A stretch of DNA of 64,000 nt from Limnohabitans curvus (GCF_003063475.1 NZ_NESP01000001.1:620001-684000); one strand, 5' to 3'. Numbered from the stretch's first letter, positions 26,955 to 37,615 are shown. Program-made: numbers and translations. The notes: generated by a model from the sequence alone, not told the origin.

Positions 26955-27764
26955 ATGGCATCCAACCCAGCGCATCCCTACACCACCAACGCCCAATCGC
27001 AGCTCGCCGCTGGCGATGCATTGGGCGCGCTGGGTTTGACCCCCGCTTTCAGCCCGCTGTATCAGCAAATCAAAGGGCTGATTCTGCAAAGCCTCCAATC
27101 GGGCGAGTGGAAGCCCGGTGAATCCATCCCCAGCGAGATGGATTTGGCCGCCCGCTTTCGCGTCAGCCAAGGCACAGTGCGCAAAGCCATTGACGAGTTG
27201 TCTGCCGAGAATTTGGTGGTGCGCCGCCAAGGCAAAGGCACCTTTGTGGCCACCCATGCCGAACAGCAAGTGCAATACCGCTTCTTGAAGCTGCAGCCCG
27301 ACAACGGCGACACCCAAAGCGAAGGCCCTGCCGAGCGCACCATCATCGACTGCAAGCGCCTGCGTGCCAGCGCCGACATTGCCCGCGCCCTGAGCCTGCG
27401 CAGCGGCGACCCCGTGCTGCAAGTGCGCCGCGTGCTGGCTTATGCCGGCGTGCCCACCATTTTGGAAGAGCTGTGGTTACCCGGCGCGCCCTTCAAAGGC
27501 CTGACTGCCGAACGCTTAAGTAATTACAACGGTCCGATGTACGCCCTGTTCGAAACTGAGTTCGGCGTACGCATGGTTCGGGCCGACGAAAACATCCGCG
27601 CTGTCAACCCAGACAGTGAGCAAGCCGAGCTACTCAATGTCCCGATCACCGCGCCATTGCTGAGCGTGGAGCGTGTGGCGTACACCTACAACGACACCCC
27701 CATGGAATTGCGGCGCGGTCTCTATAGAACTGACACGCATCACTACCGTAATGCTTTGAGCTGA
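26955..27764 (+). CDS. GntR-family (HutC/UTRA subfamily) transcriptional regulator
   Basis: A 269-residue regulator. The winged helix-turn-helix lies at about residues 34-102 (LYQQIKGLILQSLQSGEWKP, then SEMDLAARFRVSQGTVRKAI and RRQGKGTFVATH), followed by a UTRA-type ligand domain (residues 115-265, with AYTYNDTPMELRRGLYRTD). It sits between divergent mdh and the sdh operon, so control of TCA genes in response to a carboxylate ligand is likely but inferred. It may autoregulate through the palindrome at 26890. Confidence 0.9.
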   Translation: MASNPAHPYTTNAQSQLAAGDALGALGLTPAFSPLYQQIKGLILQSLQSGEWKPGESIPSEMDLAARFRVSQGTVRKAIDELSAENLVVRRQGKGTFVATHAEQQVQYRFLKLQPDNGDTQSEGPAERTIIDCKRLRASADIARALSLRSGDPVLQVRRVLAYAGVPTILEELWLPGAPFKGLTAERLSNYNGPMYALFETEFGVRMVRADENIRAVNPDSEQAELLNVPITAPLLSVERVAYTYNDTPMELRRGLYRTDTHHYRNALS

Positions 27765-27783
27765 CATGAAACCCTCATGTCAG
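27761..27783 (+). repeat. Perfect inverted repeat at the gntR stop, before sdhC
   Basis: CTGACATGA-AACCC-TCATGTCAG, 9-bp arms with a 5-base loop, overlapping the gntR stop codon. No T tract follows, so it is either a weak terminator or mRNA stabiliser, or an operator for the sdh operon 67 bp downstream. Confidence 0.45.
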
Positions 27784-27849
27784 TTTGGTGAAGTGAAATA
27801 GAATGAAAAGTTGTTTTGACTTGCAGATAAACCCGAAGAAAGACCCCAC

Positions 27850-28281
27850 ATGACCCAGCTTGCCAAAAAGCGGCCTGAGTTCCGCAACATCAACGCCTTG
27901 ACTGACCTGCCGTCCTACCGCCTCCCCGCGGCTGGCATTGTGTCGATCTTGCACCGCATCAGCGGCTTGATCATGTTTTTGCTGTTGCCGCTCATCGTTT
28001 GGATGTTTGACACCTCTGTGTCTTCCGAGATTTCTTTCGCTAAATTCAGCGCCGCGTTCAACGTTGGTCTGGGCTTCGTGCCTGCTGTGTTGGTGAAAGT
28101 TGTGGTGTTAGGTCTGATCTGGGCTTACTTGCACCATTTGATCGCTGGCGTGCGCCACGTCTACATGGACGTTTGCCACGCGGTGACCAAAGAATTCGGC
28201 AAGTCTTCCGCTGTGTTCACCTTGGTGGTGAGCCTCGGTCTGACTGCCGCTTTGGGTGCCAAGCTGTTTGGCCTTTACTGA
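27850..28281 (+). CDS. sdhC: Succinate dehydrogenase cytochrome b556 subunit
   Basis: A 143-residue membrane anchor with three hydrophobic helices. It carries SILHRISGLIMFLLLP near residues 35-50 (quinone-site Ser/Arg region) and the haem-ligand helix LHHLIAGVRHVYMDVCH near 95-112. First gene of sdhCDAB-sdhE-gltA. The N-terminal RPEFRNINALTDLPSYRLP segment is typical of betaproteobacterial SdhC. Confidence 0.97.
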   Translation: MTQLAKKRPEFRNINALTDLPSYRLPAAGIVSILHRISGLIMFLLLPLIVWMFDTSVSSEISFAKFSAAFNVGLGFVPAVLVKVVVLGLIWAYLHHLIAGVRHVYMDVCHAVTKEFGKSSAVFTLVVSLGLTAALGAKLFGLY

Positions 28282-28299
28282 TTTCCTAGGAGCAACAAC

Positions 28300-28665
28300 A
28301 TGTCCGTGAATTACGGTTCCAAGCGCGTCGTCGTGGGCGCGCACTACGGTCTGCGTGACTGGCTCGCCCAGCGCATCACCGGTGTTTTGATGGTTTTGTT
28401 CACCTTGGCTGTTTTGGGCCAAGTGCTGTTGACCAGCGGCGACATCAGCTATGACAAATGGGCTGGTATTTTCAGCACCCAATTCATGAAGGCTTTGACC
28501 TTCTCTGTATTCATCGCGTTGGCCATCCATGTGTGGGTGGGTGTTCGCGACATTTGGATGGACTACGTCAAGCCCGTGGGTTTGCGCTTGGTTCTGCAAG
28601 TATTCACTTTGGTTTGGCTGGTGTCGTGTCTCGGCTGGGCCATTCAGGTTCTCTGGAGGCTCTAA
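28300..28665 (+). CDS. sdhD: Succinate dehydrogenase hydrophobic anchor subunit
   Basis: A 121-residue, three-helix anchor starting MSVNYGSKRVVVGAHYGLRDWLAQRITGVLM. The haem-ligand region is FIALAIHVWVGVRDIWMDYVKP. It starts 18 bp after sdhC and ends 3 bp before sdhA, in the standard operon. Confidence 0.97.
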   Translation: MSVNYGSKRVVVGAHYGLRDWLAQRITGVLMVLFTLAVLGQVLLTSGDISYDKWAGIFSTQFMKALTFSVFIALAIHVWVGVRDIWMDYVKPVGLRLVLQVFTLVWLVSCLGWAIQVLWRL

Positions 28666-28668
28666 GTC

Positions 28669-30465
28669 ATGACCGTTAAAAGCTCTATCCCTCGTCGCAA
28701 GTTTGACGTGGTCATCGTCGGTGCCGGTGGCTCTGGCATGCGCGCTTCGTTGCAACTTGCTCGCGCAGGTTTGAACGTGGCTGTTTTGTCTAAAGTGTTC
28801 CCCACACGTTCACACACGGTGGCGGCGCAAGGCGGCATTGGCGCCTCTTTGGGCAACATGAACGAAGACAACTGGCACTACCACTTCTACGACACCGTCA
28901 AAGGCTCCGACTGGCTCGGCGACCAAGACGCGATCGAATACATGTGCCGTGAAGCCCCCAAAGTCGTGTACGACTTGGAGCACATGGGCATGCCTTTCGA
29001 CCGCAACCCTGACGGCACCATTTACCAACGCCCCTTCGGCGGCCACACCGCCAACTACGGCGAAAAGGCCGTGGAGCGCGCGTGTGCTGCCGCTGACCGC
29101 ACCGGGCACGCCATGTTGCACACGCTGTACCAACAAAACGTCAAAGCCAAAACCAGCTTCTTCGTGGAGTGGATGGCCCTCGACCTGATTCGCGATGACG
29201 CGGGTGATGTGGTGGGCGTGACTGCCCTCGAAATGGAAACAGGCGAGCTCTACATCATGGAAGCCAAAACAGTGATGTTGGCTACCGGTGGTGCAGGCCG
29301 CATCTTTGCAGCATCGACCAACGCGTTCATCAACACCGGCGACGGTTTGGGCATGGCCGCACGCGCTGGCATCCCCTTGGAAGACATGGAATTCTGGCAA
29401 TTCCACCCCACTGGCGTGGCCGGTGCTGGCGTGTTGTTGACCGAAGGTTGCCGTGGCGAAGGCGCGATCTTGCGTAACTGCAATGGCGAGCGCTTCATGG
29501 AACGTTATGCCCCTGCCTACAAAGACTTGGCCCCACGCGACTACGTGTCACGCTGCATGGACCAAGAGATCAAAGAAGGTCGCGGCTGCGGTCCTAACAA
29601 GGACTACATCAACCTCGACATGACCCACTTGGGCGCTGACACCATCATGAAGCGTTTGCCTTCGGTGTTCGAAATTGGCCACAACTTTGCCAACGTCGAC
29701 ATCACCAAAGAGCCCATCCCCGTGATCCCCACCATCCATTACCAAATGGGCGGCATCCCGACCAACATCAATGGTCAAGTGGTCACGCAAAACGCCAACA
29801 ACGAAAGCGTGGTGGTGAATGGTTTGTACGCTGTGGGCGAATGCTCTTGCGTGTCGGTGCACGGCGCCAACCGCTTGGGCACCAACTCCTTGCTCGACTT
29901 GTTGGTGTTTGGCCGCGCAGCTGGCAACCACATTGTTGAGTTCAACCAAAAGAACAAAGAGCACAAGCCTCTGCCAGCCAACGCGGCTGACGTGACCTTG
30001 GCGCGTTTGGCTCGTTTGGAAGCCAACCAGACTGGCGAATACGCCCAAGACGTGGCCAACGACATCCGCAACACCATGCAGTCACACGCCAGCGTGTTCC
30101 GCACACAGGCGTTGATGGACGAAGGCGTCAAGCAAATCGCTGCCTTGCGCGAGCGTGTGAACAACATTGGCTTGAAAGACAACTCCAAAGTCTTCAACAC
30201 CGCACGCATCGAAGCGCTGGAAGTTGAAAACTTGATCGAAGCCGCACAAGCCACCATCGTGTCCGCTGCTGCGCGTCACGAAAGTCGTGGCGCTCACACC
30301 GTGAACGATTACGGCGACACCCCAGAGCATCCAAACGGCCGTAACGACCAAGACTGGCACAAGCACACCCTGTGGCACAAAGAAGGCAACAAGCTGACTT
30401 ACAAGCCCGTGCAAATGAAGCCATTGACTGTCGACAGCATCCCGCTGCAGACCCGTACTTTCTGA
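28669..30465 (+). CDS. sdhA: Succinate dehydrogenase flavoprotein subunit
   Basis: A 598-residue catalytic subunit. VIVGAGGSG (15-23) binds FAD, the histidine in SHTVAAQGG (His49) is the covalent FAD attachment residue, and FHPTGVAGAGVLLTEGCRGEGA forms the dicarboxylate site. It oxidises succinate to fumarate on the inner side of the membrane, passing electrons to SdhB. Confidence 0.99.
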   Translation: MTVKSSIPRRKFDVVIVGAGGSGMRASLQLARAGLNVAVLSKVFPTRSHTVAAQGGIGASLGNMNEDNWHYHFYDTVKGSDWLGDQDAIEYMCREAPKVVYDLEHMGMPFDRNPDGTIYQRPFGGHTANYGEKAVERACAAADRTGHAMLHTLYQQNVKAKTSFFVEWMALDLIRDDAGDVVGVTALEMETGELYIMEAKTVMLATGGAGRIFAASTNAFINTGDGLGMAARAGIPLEDMEFWQFHPTGVAGAGVLLTEGCRGEGAILRNCNGERFMERYAPAYKDLAPRDYVSRCMDQEIKEGRGCGPNKDYINLDMTHLGADTIMKRLPSVFEIGHNFANVDITKEPIPVIPTIHYQMGGIPTNINGQVVTQNANNESVVVNGLYAVGECSCVSVHGANRLGTNSLLDLLVFGRAAGNHIVEFNQKNKEHKPLPANAADVTLARLARLEANQTGEYAQDVANDIRNTMQSHASVFRTQALMDEGVKQIAALRERVNNIGLKDNSKVFNTARIEALEVENLIEAAQATIVSAAARHESRGAHTVNDYGDTPEHPNGRNDQDWHKHTLWHKEGNKLTYKPVQMKPLTVDSIPLQTRTF

Positions 30466-30478
30466 TCAGGTAAACACC

Positions 30479-31183
30479 ATGACAAAACGCACGTTCCAAA
30501 TCTATCGCTACGACCCAGACACCGACGCCAAGCCCTACATGCAGACCATCGAGGTCGAATTGGATGGCAATGAGCGCATGCTCTTGGATGCTTTGATGAA
30601 ACTCAAAGCCGTCGACCCCACCATTTCGTTCCGTCGTTCATGCCGTGAAGGCGTGTGCGGTTCAGACGCGATGAACATCAACGGCAAAAACGGTTTGGCC
30701 TGCTTGACCAACATGCGCACCCTCCCCGGCGTGATTGTGTTGAAACCGCTGCCAGGTCTGCCTGTCATCCGCGACTTGATCGTGGACATGACCCAGTTCT
30801 TCAAGCAATACCACTCCATCAAGCCCTACTTGGTCAACGACACACAAGTGCCTGACAAAGAGCGCCTGCAGTCGCCAGAAGAGCGCGATGAGTTGAACGG
30901 CTTGTACGAGTGCATCTTGTGCGCCAGCTGCTCCACCAGCTGCCCCTCGTTCTGGTGGAACCCCGACAAGTTCGTGGGCCCAGCCGGTTTGTTGCAAGCC
31001 TATCGCTTCATTGCCGATAGCCGCGACGAAGACACCGCTGGCCGTTTGGACAACTTAGAAGACCCTTACCGTCTGTTCCGTTGCCACACCATCATGAACT
31101 GCGTCGACGTGTGCCCCAAGGGTTTGAACCCCACCAAGGCCATCGGCAAGATCAAAGAATTGATGGTTCGTCGCGCCATCTAA
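30479..31183 (+). CDS. sdhB: Succinate dehydrogenase iron-sulfur subunit
   Basis: A 234-residue subunit with three clusters: [2Fe-2S] from SCREGVCGSDAMNINGKNGL plus the following Cys, and [4Fe-4S]/[3Fe-4S] from CILCASCSTSCPSFWW and CHTIMNCVDVCPKGLNP. It relays electrons from SdhA to the quinone site. It starts 13 bp after sdhA. Confidence 0.99.
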   Translation: MTKRTFQIYRYDPDTDAKPYMQTIEVELDGNERMLLDALMKLKAVDPTISFRRSCREGVCGSDAMNINGKNGLACLTNMRTLPGVIVLKPLPGLPVIRDLIVDMTQFFKQYHSIKPYLVNDTQVPDKERLQSPEERDELNGLYECILCASCSTSCPSFWWNPDKFVGPAGLLQAYRFIADSRDEDTAGRLDNLEDPYRLFRCHTIMNCVDVCPKGLNPTKAIGKIKELMVRRAI

Positions 31184-31214
31184 GGCGCGGCAAAACATCA
31201 CACGGAGCACCAAG

Positions 31215-31538
31215 ATGGACGCGGACGCACCATTTCGCGACACCTCAGTCGGTGACCCGACGCTGGACGGCTTAGACGGCAAGCAAGCGCTTGGCGAACG
31301 GGCCCTCAGCAAGCTGCACTGGCGTAGCCGGCGCGGCCTGCTCGAAAACGATTTGTTCATCAAAAAGTTTTTCGAGCGGCATGAATCTCGCTTAACTGTG
31401 AGCCACGCCAGAGGCATGTATGAATTGATGGATTTGTCTGACAACGACTTGCTCGACATCTTGTTGCAACGCAAAGAATTGCCAGACAAACCCCTGACAG
31501 AAGAAGCACTCGAAGTGCTGAGTATGTTGAGACACTGA
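31215..31538 (+). CDS. sdhE: FAD assembly factor SdhE
   Basis: A 107-residue SdhE/YgfY protein that promotes covalent flavinylation of SdhA. The RGxxE motif is in [18 protein letters not shown] (residues 36-53). About 25 extra N-terminal residues precede the usual domain (E. coli SdhE has 88), so an internal start is possible, though the ATG at 31215 has a fair upstream GGAGCACCAAG site. It lies 31 bp after sdhB. Confidence 0.94.
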   Translation: MDADAPFRDTSVGDPTLDGLDGKQALGERALSKLHWRSRRGLLENDLFIKKFFERHESRLTVSHARGMYELMDLSDNDLLDILLQRKELPDKPLTEEALEVLSMLRH

Positions 31539-31576
31539 ACCGAACACCGCTTTTAAAAAGACATTTAGGAATCACC

Positions 31577-32890
<1,314 letters not shown>

Positions 32891-32933
32891 TTGCACACAG
32901 CCTAGTCGCGACTCGACACTCGTGCGCGACAGC

Positions 32934-32962
32934 AAAAAGCCCTGCAGTGCAGGGCTTTTTTG
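32934..32962 (+). terminator. Rho-independent terminator after gltA
   Basis: AAAAAGCCCTG-CAGTG-CAGGGCTTTTTTG, a perfect stem with a T tract, 44 bp after the gltA stop. Confidence 0.93.
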
Positions 32963-33007
32963 TTTTAGAAGCTTTCACACGGCGGCGCAGTGGTAGGCTC
33001 TGCCGCT

Positions 33008-33391
33008 ATGAGTTCTGTTCCGTTTCTAAACACGCCCGAGGCCCTGCGCCAGCTGGCCAGCCAACCCCACAACCCTTGCCAATGCAGCCTGCAACACTGC
33101 GCAGGCTGGGAAAGCGTCAACGACACCGCTTGGCCCGCACAGCAAATGACGCTGGTGGCCACCCTGCGCGACCCCGATGTCTATGAACCCACATTCGAAG
33201 AACAGCACCCAAACGGCACCCGCTACGAATCAGCCGATGCGCCTGTGGCATTGAAGTTTTTCCCCTACAACCGCTGCGATGTGAACGCCTGTAGCAAATG
33301 CCAACAACACGTGCTGCGCTACACCGAGTTTGGTGGCTACTACGTCGACCACCGCGCGCGTCGTTTAAACGCTGAGTTGATTACCGACTGA
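33008..33391 (+). CDS. Unrecognised small cysteine-bearing protein
   Basis: A 127-residue soluble protein starting MSSVPFLNTPEALRQLASQP. Cysteines lie in CQCSLQHC (about residues 22-29) and CDVNACSKCQQH (about 94-105), which could form a metal site. The middle holds PTFEEQHPNGTRYESADAPVALKFFPYNRC. The ATG at 33008 is preferred to a GTG six codons upstream. Codon use matches its neighbours, so it is probably real. I do not know the family, and no function is offered. It faces a DUF5710 gene that also carries Cys residues. Confidence 0.7.
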   Translation: MSSVPFLNTPEALRQLASQPHNPCQCSLQHCAGWESVNDTAWPAQQMTLVATLRDPDVYEPTFEEQHPNGTRYESADAPVALKFFPYNRCDVNACSKCQQHVLRYTEFGGYYVDHRARRLNAELITD

Positions 33392-33438
33392 AAAGCACAA
33401 ACACCATTGCGTATTTAAGCCTAAGCTTCAGCGCTTGT

Positions 33439-33753
33439 TTAGTGCTTCGCCAGCGAATGTTCGCAATGCTCCCAGGGCAACACGTGGCAACCGCAATGTG
33501 GCACCTCTACGGCGGGCTTAGAAGTCACAGGGGGCTTTGTCTTAACCACCGCAGCCTTGGCGCTTGCTTTGGGGTTTGTGGCCGCTGCAGCGCCCGTATC
33601 TTGAGCTGCATCTAAATTTGGGATCCAACGCATGAAGGGCGTCAGGTCATCCACGTCCACGATGTACCAGCACTTTCTGGCCGCATCCCAACGCGCACCT
33701 AGCGCCTTGGCCGCATCCTTCTCGGCAAATGGGGTGACAAGGTTAATTCGCAT
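33439..33753 (-). CDS. DUF5710 domain protein with a Cys/His tail
   Basis: A 104-residue protein. The N-terminal 45 residues (MRINLVTPFAEKDAAKALGARWDAARKCWYIVD) form the DUF5710 module, often found in DNA-processing or conjugation proteins. An Ala/Lys linker follows, then a C-terminal VPHCGCHVLPWEHCEHSLAKH with three Cys and four His that may bind metal. The ATG at 33753 is used. It lies 16 bp downstream of rdgC on the same strand, so it is probably co-transcribed. Confidence 0.8.
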   Translation of the reverse strand: MRINLVTPFAEKDAAKALGARWDAARKCWYIVDVDDLTPFMRWIPNLDAAQDTGAAAATNPKASAKAAVVKTKPPVTSKPAVEVPHCGCHVLPWEHCEHSLAKH

Positions 33754-33769
33754 CACACACCACTGGCGT

Positions 33770-34666
33770 TTAGCCCAGCGCCATCTCGCCGCCCAATGCC
33801 TCGAGCAAATCGGGCAGCAACTGACTCAGCTCGCCCGTGGCAATGGCCACGTCAGCGTCAAAGCCCTCATCTTTTTCGGCAGAAGTGCCTTCAAACACAC
33901 CTTCTAAAAACGTGATTTTTTTCAGGTGCATGGCCTCAGTCAACGAGAACGACACACGTCCCTCCCAAGTCAGCGCCAAGCGCGTGGGCAGCTTGCCGCC
34001 TTCCACATGGTGCTTCACCTCGTCGGTATCCAGCGGGTGGCGCACGTAGCGCACGACTGACTTCGATTCATCAGCCGCTTTCAACTCGCATTCGCGGTCC
34101 ACGCTAAATGCCGCGGGTGACTCTTGGGTGATCAACCACGAAGCCATCGCCGACTGAGGCGACATTTGTGTGTTGATCAAAGTCAGACTCAAACCCGCGA
34201 ATGATTTGATCAGCATGGTGACCACCTCGTCCGCTTTGGCTTGGCTGCCTGCGTCCATCACCATCAGATTGGTGGCGGGGTCAATCCACACCAGCACCGA
34301 TGACTCTTTGCTGAAGGCCATGGGCATCAAAGACATCTTCACGTCTTCTTTGATTTCCTTCATCTCCTTCTTGCCGGGCTTGCGGCCTTCAGTTGCTTCA
34401 ATCACCGCGCCGCGCTCTTTGGCCTTGCGGGTGACCACCGAACCGGGCACGCCTTTGGTCTCGATTTTGAGTTTCAAAATACGCTGACCACTCACCGCCT
34501 CAACCAATAGTCCATGCGCTTCGCCACGTGGTTCCACCCAGCCGATGGCTTTTTCTTGGCTCGCACCACAAGGCACAAAACGCTCGGCGTCTAGCGCCTG
34601 TTCGATTTGCTCAAGGCTAGGGCTCCAGCCCTCGCCGATTCGATACACCATCACGTTTTTGAACAC
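33770..34666 (-). CDS. rdgC: Recombination-associated protein RdgC
   Basis: A 298-residue RdgC, a ring-forming double-strand DNA-binding protein that restrains RecA. Family marks: MFKNVMVYRIGEGWSPSLEQIE at the N-terminus, FVPCGASQEKAIGWVEPRG near residue 30, and the C-terminal half with LPTRLALTWEGRVSFSLTE. Length is standard. Followed by the DUF5710 gene. Confidence 0.97.
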   Translation of the reverse strand: MFKNVMVYRIGEGWSPSLEQIEQALDAERFVPCGASQEKAIGWVEPRGEAHGLLVEAVSGQRILKLKIETKGVPGSVVTRKAKERGAVIEATEGRKPGKKEMKEIKEDVKMSLMPMAFSKESSVLVWIDPATNLMVMDAGSQAKADEVVTMLIKSFAGLSLTLINTQMSPQSAMASWLITQESPAAFSVDRECELKAADESKSVVRYVRHPLDTDEVKHHVEGGKLPTRLALTWEGRVSFSLTEAMHLKKITFLEGVFEGTSAEKDEGFDADVAIATGELSQLLPDLLEALGGEMALG

Positions 34667-34700
34667 GGGCTGCCTTTATGTTTTCTACGACTGCAGAAAT

Positions 34701-34734
34701 AAAAAAACCAACTGCAATGAGTTGGTTTTTAAAA
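34701..34734 (-). terminator. Rho-independent terminator after tRNA-Ser
   Basis: AAAAACCAACT-GCAATG-AGTTGGTTTTT, an 11-bp stem between tRNA-Ser and rdgC, with a T run on the minus strand. It separates the tRNA transcript from rdgC. Confidence 0.88.
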
Positions 34735-34735
34735 C

Positions 34736-34825
34736 TGGCGGAAGCTGTGAGATTCGAACTCACGGAGGGCTCACACCCTCGCCGGTTTTCAAGACCGGTG
34801 CATTCAACCGCTCTGCCAAGCTTCC
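34736..34825 (-). tRNA. tRNA-Ser (TGA anticodon)
   Basis: A 90-base class II tRNA with encoded CCA. Acceptor GGAAGCT pairs with AGCTTCC; the anticodon stem-loop is CCGGT-CTTGAAA-ACCGG with anticodon TGA; there is a long variable arm (GAGGGTGTGAGCCCTC) and the T-arm GTTCGAATC. It reads UCA-type serine codons. Confidence 0.97.
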
Positions 34826-34876
34826 TAGTTGAAATTCAGGCGAGATTGTAATGGTTCTTTGGGCGGTTTTCCGAGT

Positions 34877-36091
34877 TCAAGCTTCTGGCAAAAACAAAGA
34901 TTGCAAATCGCTCAAGAAATCAAAGCCACGCTCGGTGGGCACCACGCGCTGAAAGTCCCGCGTGATGAGGCCTTTGGCCTCGGCCTCAGTTAACGCGGCC
35001 TGAATGGCGGTCACGGGCAAGCCCGTACGGTCGGTGAAGTCGGCCAGCGAGAAGCCATGGCGCAGGCGCAGGGCGTTGAGCATGAACTCAAACGGCAGTT
35101 CGGCGCGTGCCACCTCGGTGCTTTGGGCCACGGCGCGGTCTGCGCGGCTGCTGTCTAGTGCGTGGTCCATGAACAGGCGCGGGTCGCGGTTGCGCACTTG
35201 GCGCAACACGCGGTGGGCAAAGCTGAGTTTGCTGTGGGCGCCTGCACCAATGCCCAAATAGTCGCCAAACTGCCAGTAGTTGGTGTTGTGCCAGCAGCGG
35301 TGGTTGTCTTTGGCGTAGGCCGACACTTCATAGCGGTGCAGGCCCACGGCGGCGGTGCGCTCGGTGATGCGGTCGAGCATGGCGTAGGCGTCGTCGTCTT
35401 CCGGCACCTGGGGCGGGAATTTGGCAAACACGGTGTTGGGCTCGATGGTGAGGTGGTAGACCGACAAATGCGGGGGCTGCAAAGACAAAGCCATGTCGAG
35501 ATCTTCGTCCAACTGCGCCAGCGTTTGGCCGGGCAAGGCGTACATCAGGTCGAGGTTGAAGGTGTCAAACGCATCACGCGCTTCTTCTATCGCCGCAATG
35601 GCTTGGGCGCGGTTGTGTACGCGGCCTAAAGCCTGCAAATGTTGGTCGTTGAAGCTTTGCACGCCCACCGACAAGCGAGTGACGCCTGCGGCGCGGAAGG
35701 CGCGGAAGCGATCTTTTTCAAATGTGCCGGGGTTGGCCTCTAGCGTGATTTCACAATCGGCCTCTAGACGCAAACGCGCACGCATGTCGCTGATGAGGCG
35801 CTCAATCGCAGCAGGTGAAAACAAGCTGGGCGTGCCACCCCCAATGAAGATGCTGTGCACACTGCGGCCCCAAATAAGCGGCAAGCTCTGCTCTAGGTCG
35901 GCGCACAAGGCATCGAGGTAGCGCTGCTCGGGCAGTTCGCCGCCCACGCTGCTGTTGAGCTCGTGCGAATTGAAGTCGCAGTACGGGCACTTCTTCAGGC
36001 ACCACGGCAAATGCACGTACAGCGAGAGCGGTGGCAAGCTGTTCAAAGACAGCGTGCCGGGGCGCATGAGGTGTTGAATGTCTTGGGTCAT
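34877..36091 (-). CDS. hemW: Radical SAM haem chaperone HemW
   Basis: A 404-residue HemW (formerly called HemN-like). The radical-SAM cysteines are in WCLKKCPYCDF (Cys31, 35, 38), followed by SIFIGGGTPSLF and LEANPGTFEKDRFRAFRAAG. It binds haem and delivers it to respiratory proteins; it lacks the extra features of true coproporphyrinogen dehydrogenase. The ATG at 36091 leaves a 10-bp gap after rdgB. Part of rph-rdgB-hemW. Confidence 0.95.
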   Translation of the reverse strand: MTQDIQHLMRPGTLSLNSLPPLSLYVHLPWCLKKCPYCDFNSHELNSSVGGELPEQRYLDALCADLEQSLPLIWGRSVHSIFIGGGTPSLFSPAAIERLISDMRARLRLEADCEITLEANPGTFEKDRFRAFRAAGVTRLSVGVQSFNDQHLQALGRVHNRAQAIAAIEEARDAFDTFNLDLMYALPGQTLAQLDEDLDMALSLQPPHLSVYHLTIEPNTVFAKFPPQVPEDDDAYAMLDRITERTAAVGLHRYEVSAYAKDNHRCWHNTNYWQFGDYLGIGAGAHSKLSFAHRVLRQVRNRDPRLFMDHALDSSRADRAVAQSTEVARAELPFEFMLNALRLRHGFSLADFTDRTGLPVTAIQAALTEAEAKGLITRDFQRVVPTERGFDFLSDLQSLFLPEA

Positions 36092-36101
36092 CAAAGAAGC
36101 T

Positions 36102-36719
36102 TTAAGCAAACCAACGCTCACGCATGAGCGCCAGCATTTGCTGCGCGGCTTGGCCGCGGTGGCTGTTGGCGTTTTTCACATCGATGGGCAGCTCTGCAAA
36201 GGTTTTGCCAAAGCGCGGGATGAACATGATGGGATCGAACCCAAAGCCATTGGCGCCCACTGGCGCACGCGTGATTTCCCCCACGGCGCGGCCCACTGCG
36301 ATGAGTGGTTCGGGGTCGTCAGGGTGGCGCACGGCCACAAGAGTGCTGACCAAGGCTGCGCGGCGGTTGTCGATGTTGGCCATTTGCTCCAGCAAGGCGC
36401 GCACGTTGTTGTCGTCGCTTTTTTCGTAGCCAAACTGGGTGGCGTAGTAGGCGGTTTGCACGCCGGGCAGGCCGCCAAAGGCGTCGACGCACAGACCAGC
36501 GTCGTCAGCCACGGCGGGCAAGCCGCTCTCACGCGCTGCGTGGCGGGCTTTGGCCAAAGCGTTTTCAACGAAAGTGTGAAACGGCTCTTCGGCTTCGCCA
36601 ATGTGCAAATCGCCTTGGCGCACCAGCTCAACGCCAAGCGGCGCAAACATGGCTTGCAACTCGGCGAGCTTGCCTTGGTTGTTGGAAGCCAGAACGATTT
36701 TTTTCAACGCCGATGTCAT
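36102..36719 (-). CDS. rdgB: Non-canonical purine NTP pyrophosphatase (ITPase)
   Basis: A 205-residue Ham1/RdgB enzyme that removes dITP, XTP and related nucleotides. The substrate loop VLASNNQGKLAELQAM lies at residues 9-24, ADDAGLCVDAFGGLPGVQTA near 71-90, and the C-terminal GFGFDPIMFIPRFGKTFAELP block is complete. Between rph and hemW on one strand. Confidence 0.97.
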   Translation of the reverse strand: MTSALKKIVLASNNQGKLAELQAMFAPLGVELVRQGDLHIGEAEEPFHTFVENALAKARHAARESGLPAVADDAGLCVDAFGGLPGVQTAYYATQFGYEKSDDNNVRALLEQMANIDNRRAALVSTLVAVRHPDDPEPLIAVGRAVGEITRAPVGANGFGFDPIMFIPRFGKTFAELPIDVKNANSHRGQAAQQMLALMRERWFA

Positions 36720-36741
36720 AGATTTCAGCCGAGGTGATGAA

Positions 36742-37476
36742 TCAAGATTGCAAGGCTTCTTGCTGCATGGCGATGAGTTCGCGCACGCCTTTTTCGGCCA
36801 AGGCCAACAAGGCGTTCATTTGATCGCGGGTGAAAGGCAGGCCTTCGGCGGTGCCCTGCACTTCCACATAGTGGCCTGCGCTGGTCATGACCACGTTCAT
36901 GTCGGTGTCGCAGGTGGAGTCTTCGGTGTATTCCAAATCGAGCAAGGGCAAATCGCCCAACATGCCCACCGAAATCGCGGCCACGCCTTGGGTGATGGGG
37001 CTCTCGGTCAGTTTGCCTGCGGCAATCAGCTTATTCACCGCGTCTTGCGCGGCCACAAACGCGCCGGTGATGCTGGCGGTGCGTGTGCCGCCGTCGGCTT
37101 GCAACACGTCGCAGTCCAAATGGATGGTACGCTCGCCGAGCTTCTTCAGATCAAACACCGCGCGCATGGAGCGGCCAATGAGACGCTGAATTTCTTGGGT
37201 ACGGCCTGATTGCTTGCCGCGTGCGGCTTCGCGGTCGCTGCGGGTGTGGGTGGCGCGGGGCAACATGCCGTATTCAGCGGTGACCCAGCCTTCGCCTGAG
37301 CCTTTTTTGTGGCCAGGCACTTTTTCTTCCACGGAGGCGGTGCACAGCACCTTGGTGTGGCCAAACTCAATCAGCACCGAGCCTTCGGCATGCATGGTGA
37401 AGTGACGGGTGATGCGCACGGGGCGCAGTTGGTCGGCAGCACGGGTGTGGCGAGAGGCGGGCAAGGTGCTGGTCAT
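36742..37476 (-). CDS. rph: Ribonuclease PH
   Basis: A 244-residue phosphorolytic 3'-5' exonuclease that trims tRNA 3' ends. It begins [28 protein letters not shown], with [23 protein letters not shown] near residue 63 and [23 protein letters not shown] near 172. The ATG at 37476 fits the family; an in-frame codon seven residues earlier is less likely. First gene of rph-rdgB-hemW, divergent from yicC. Confidence 0.97.
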   Translation of the reverse strand: MTSTLPASRHTRAADQLRPVRITRHFTMHAEGSVLIEFGHTKVLCTASVEEKVPGHKKGSGEGWVTAEYGMLPRATHTRSDREAARGKQSGRTQEIQRLIGRSMRAVFDLKKLGERTIHLDCDVLQADGGTRTASITGAFVAAQDAVNKLIAAGKLTESPITQGVAAISVGMLGDLPLLDLEYTEDSTCDTDMNVVMTSAGHYVEVQGTAEGLPFTRDQMNALLALAEKGVRELIAMQQEALQS

Positions 37477-37615
37477 TTTTTTATAGCTTTGAATCAAGCG
37501 TTTAAGGGGTTCGGTAAACCGTCAATTGTCGGCCAATCTGCATAGCCCCTGCCCGCGTCCAAAAGTGCGGCTGAGAGCCTGAGATAATCTCGTCTTTGAT
37601 ACGAAACGCCACCCC

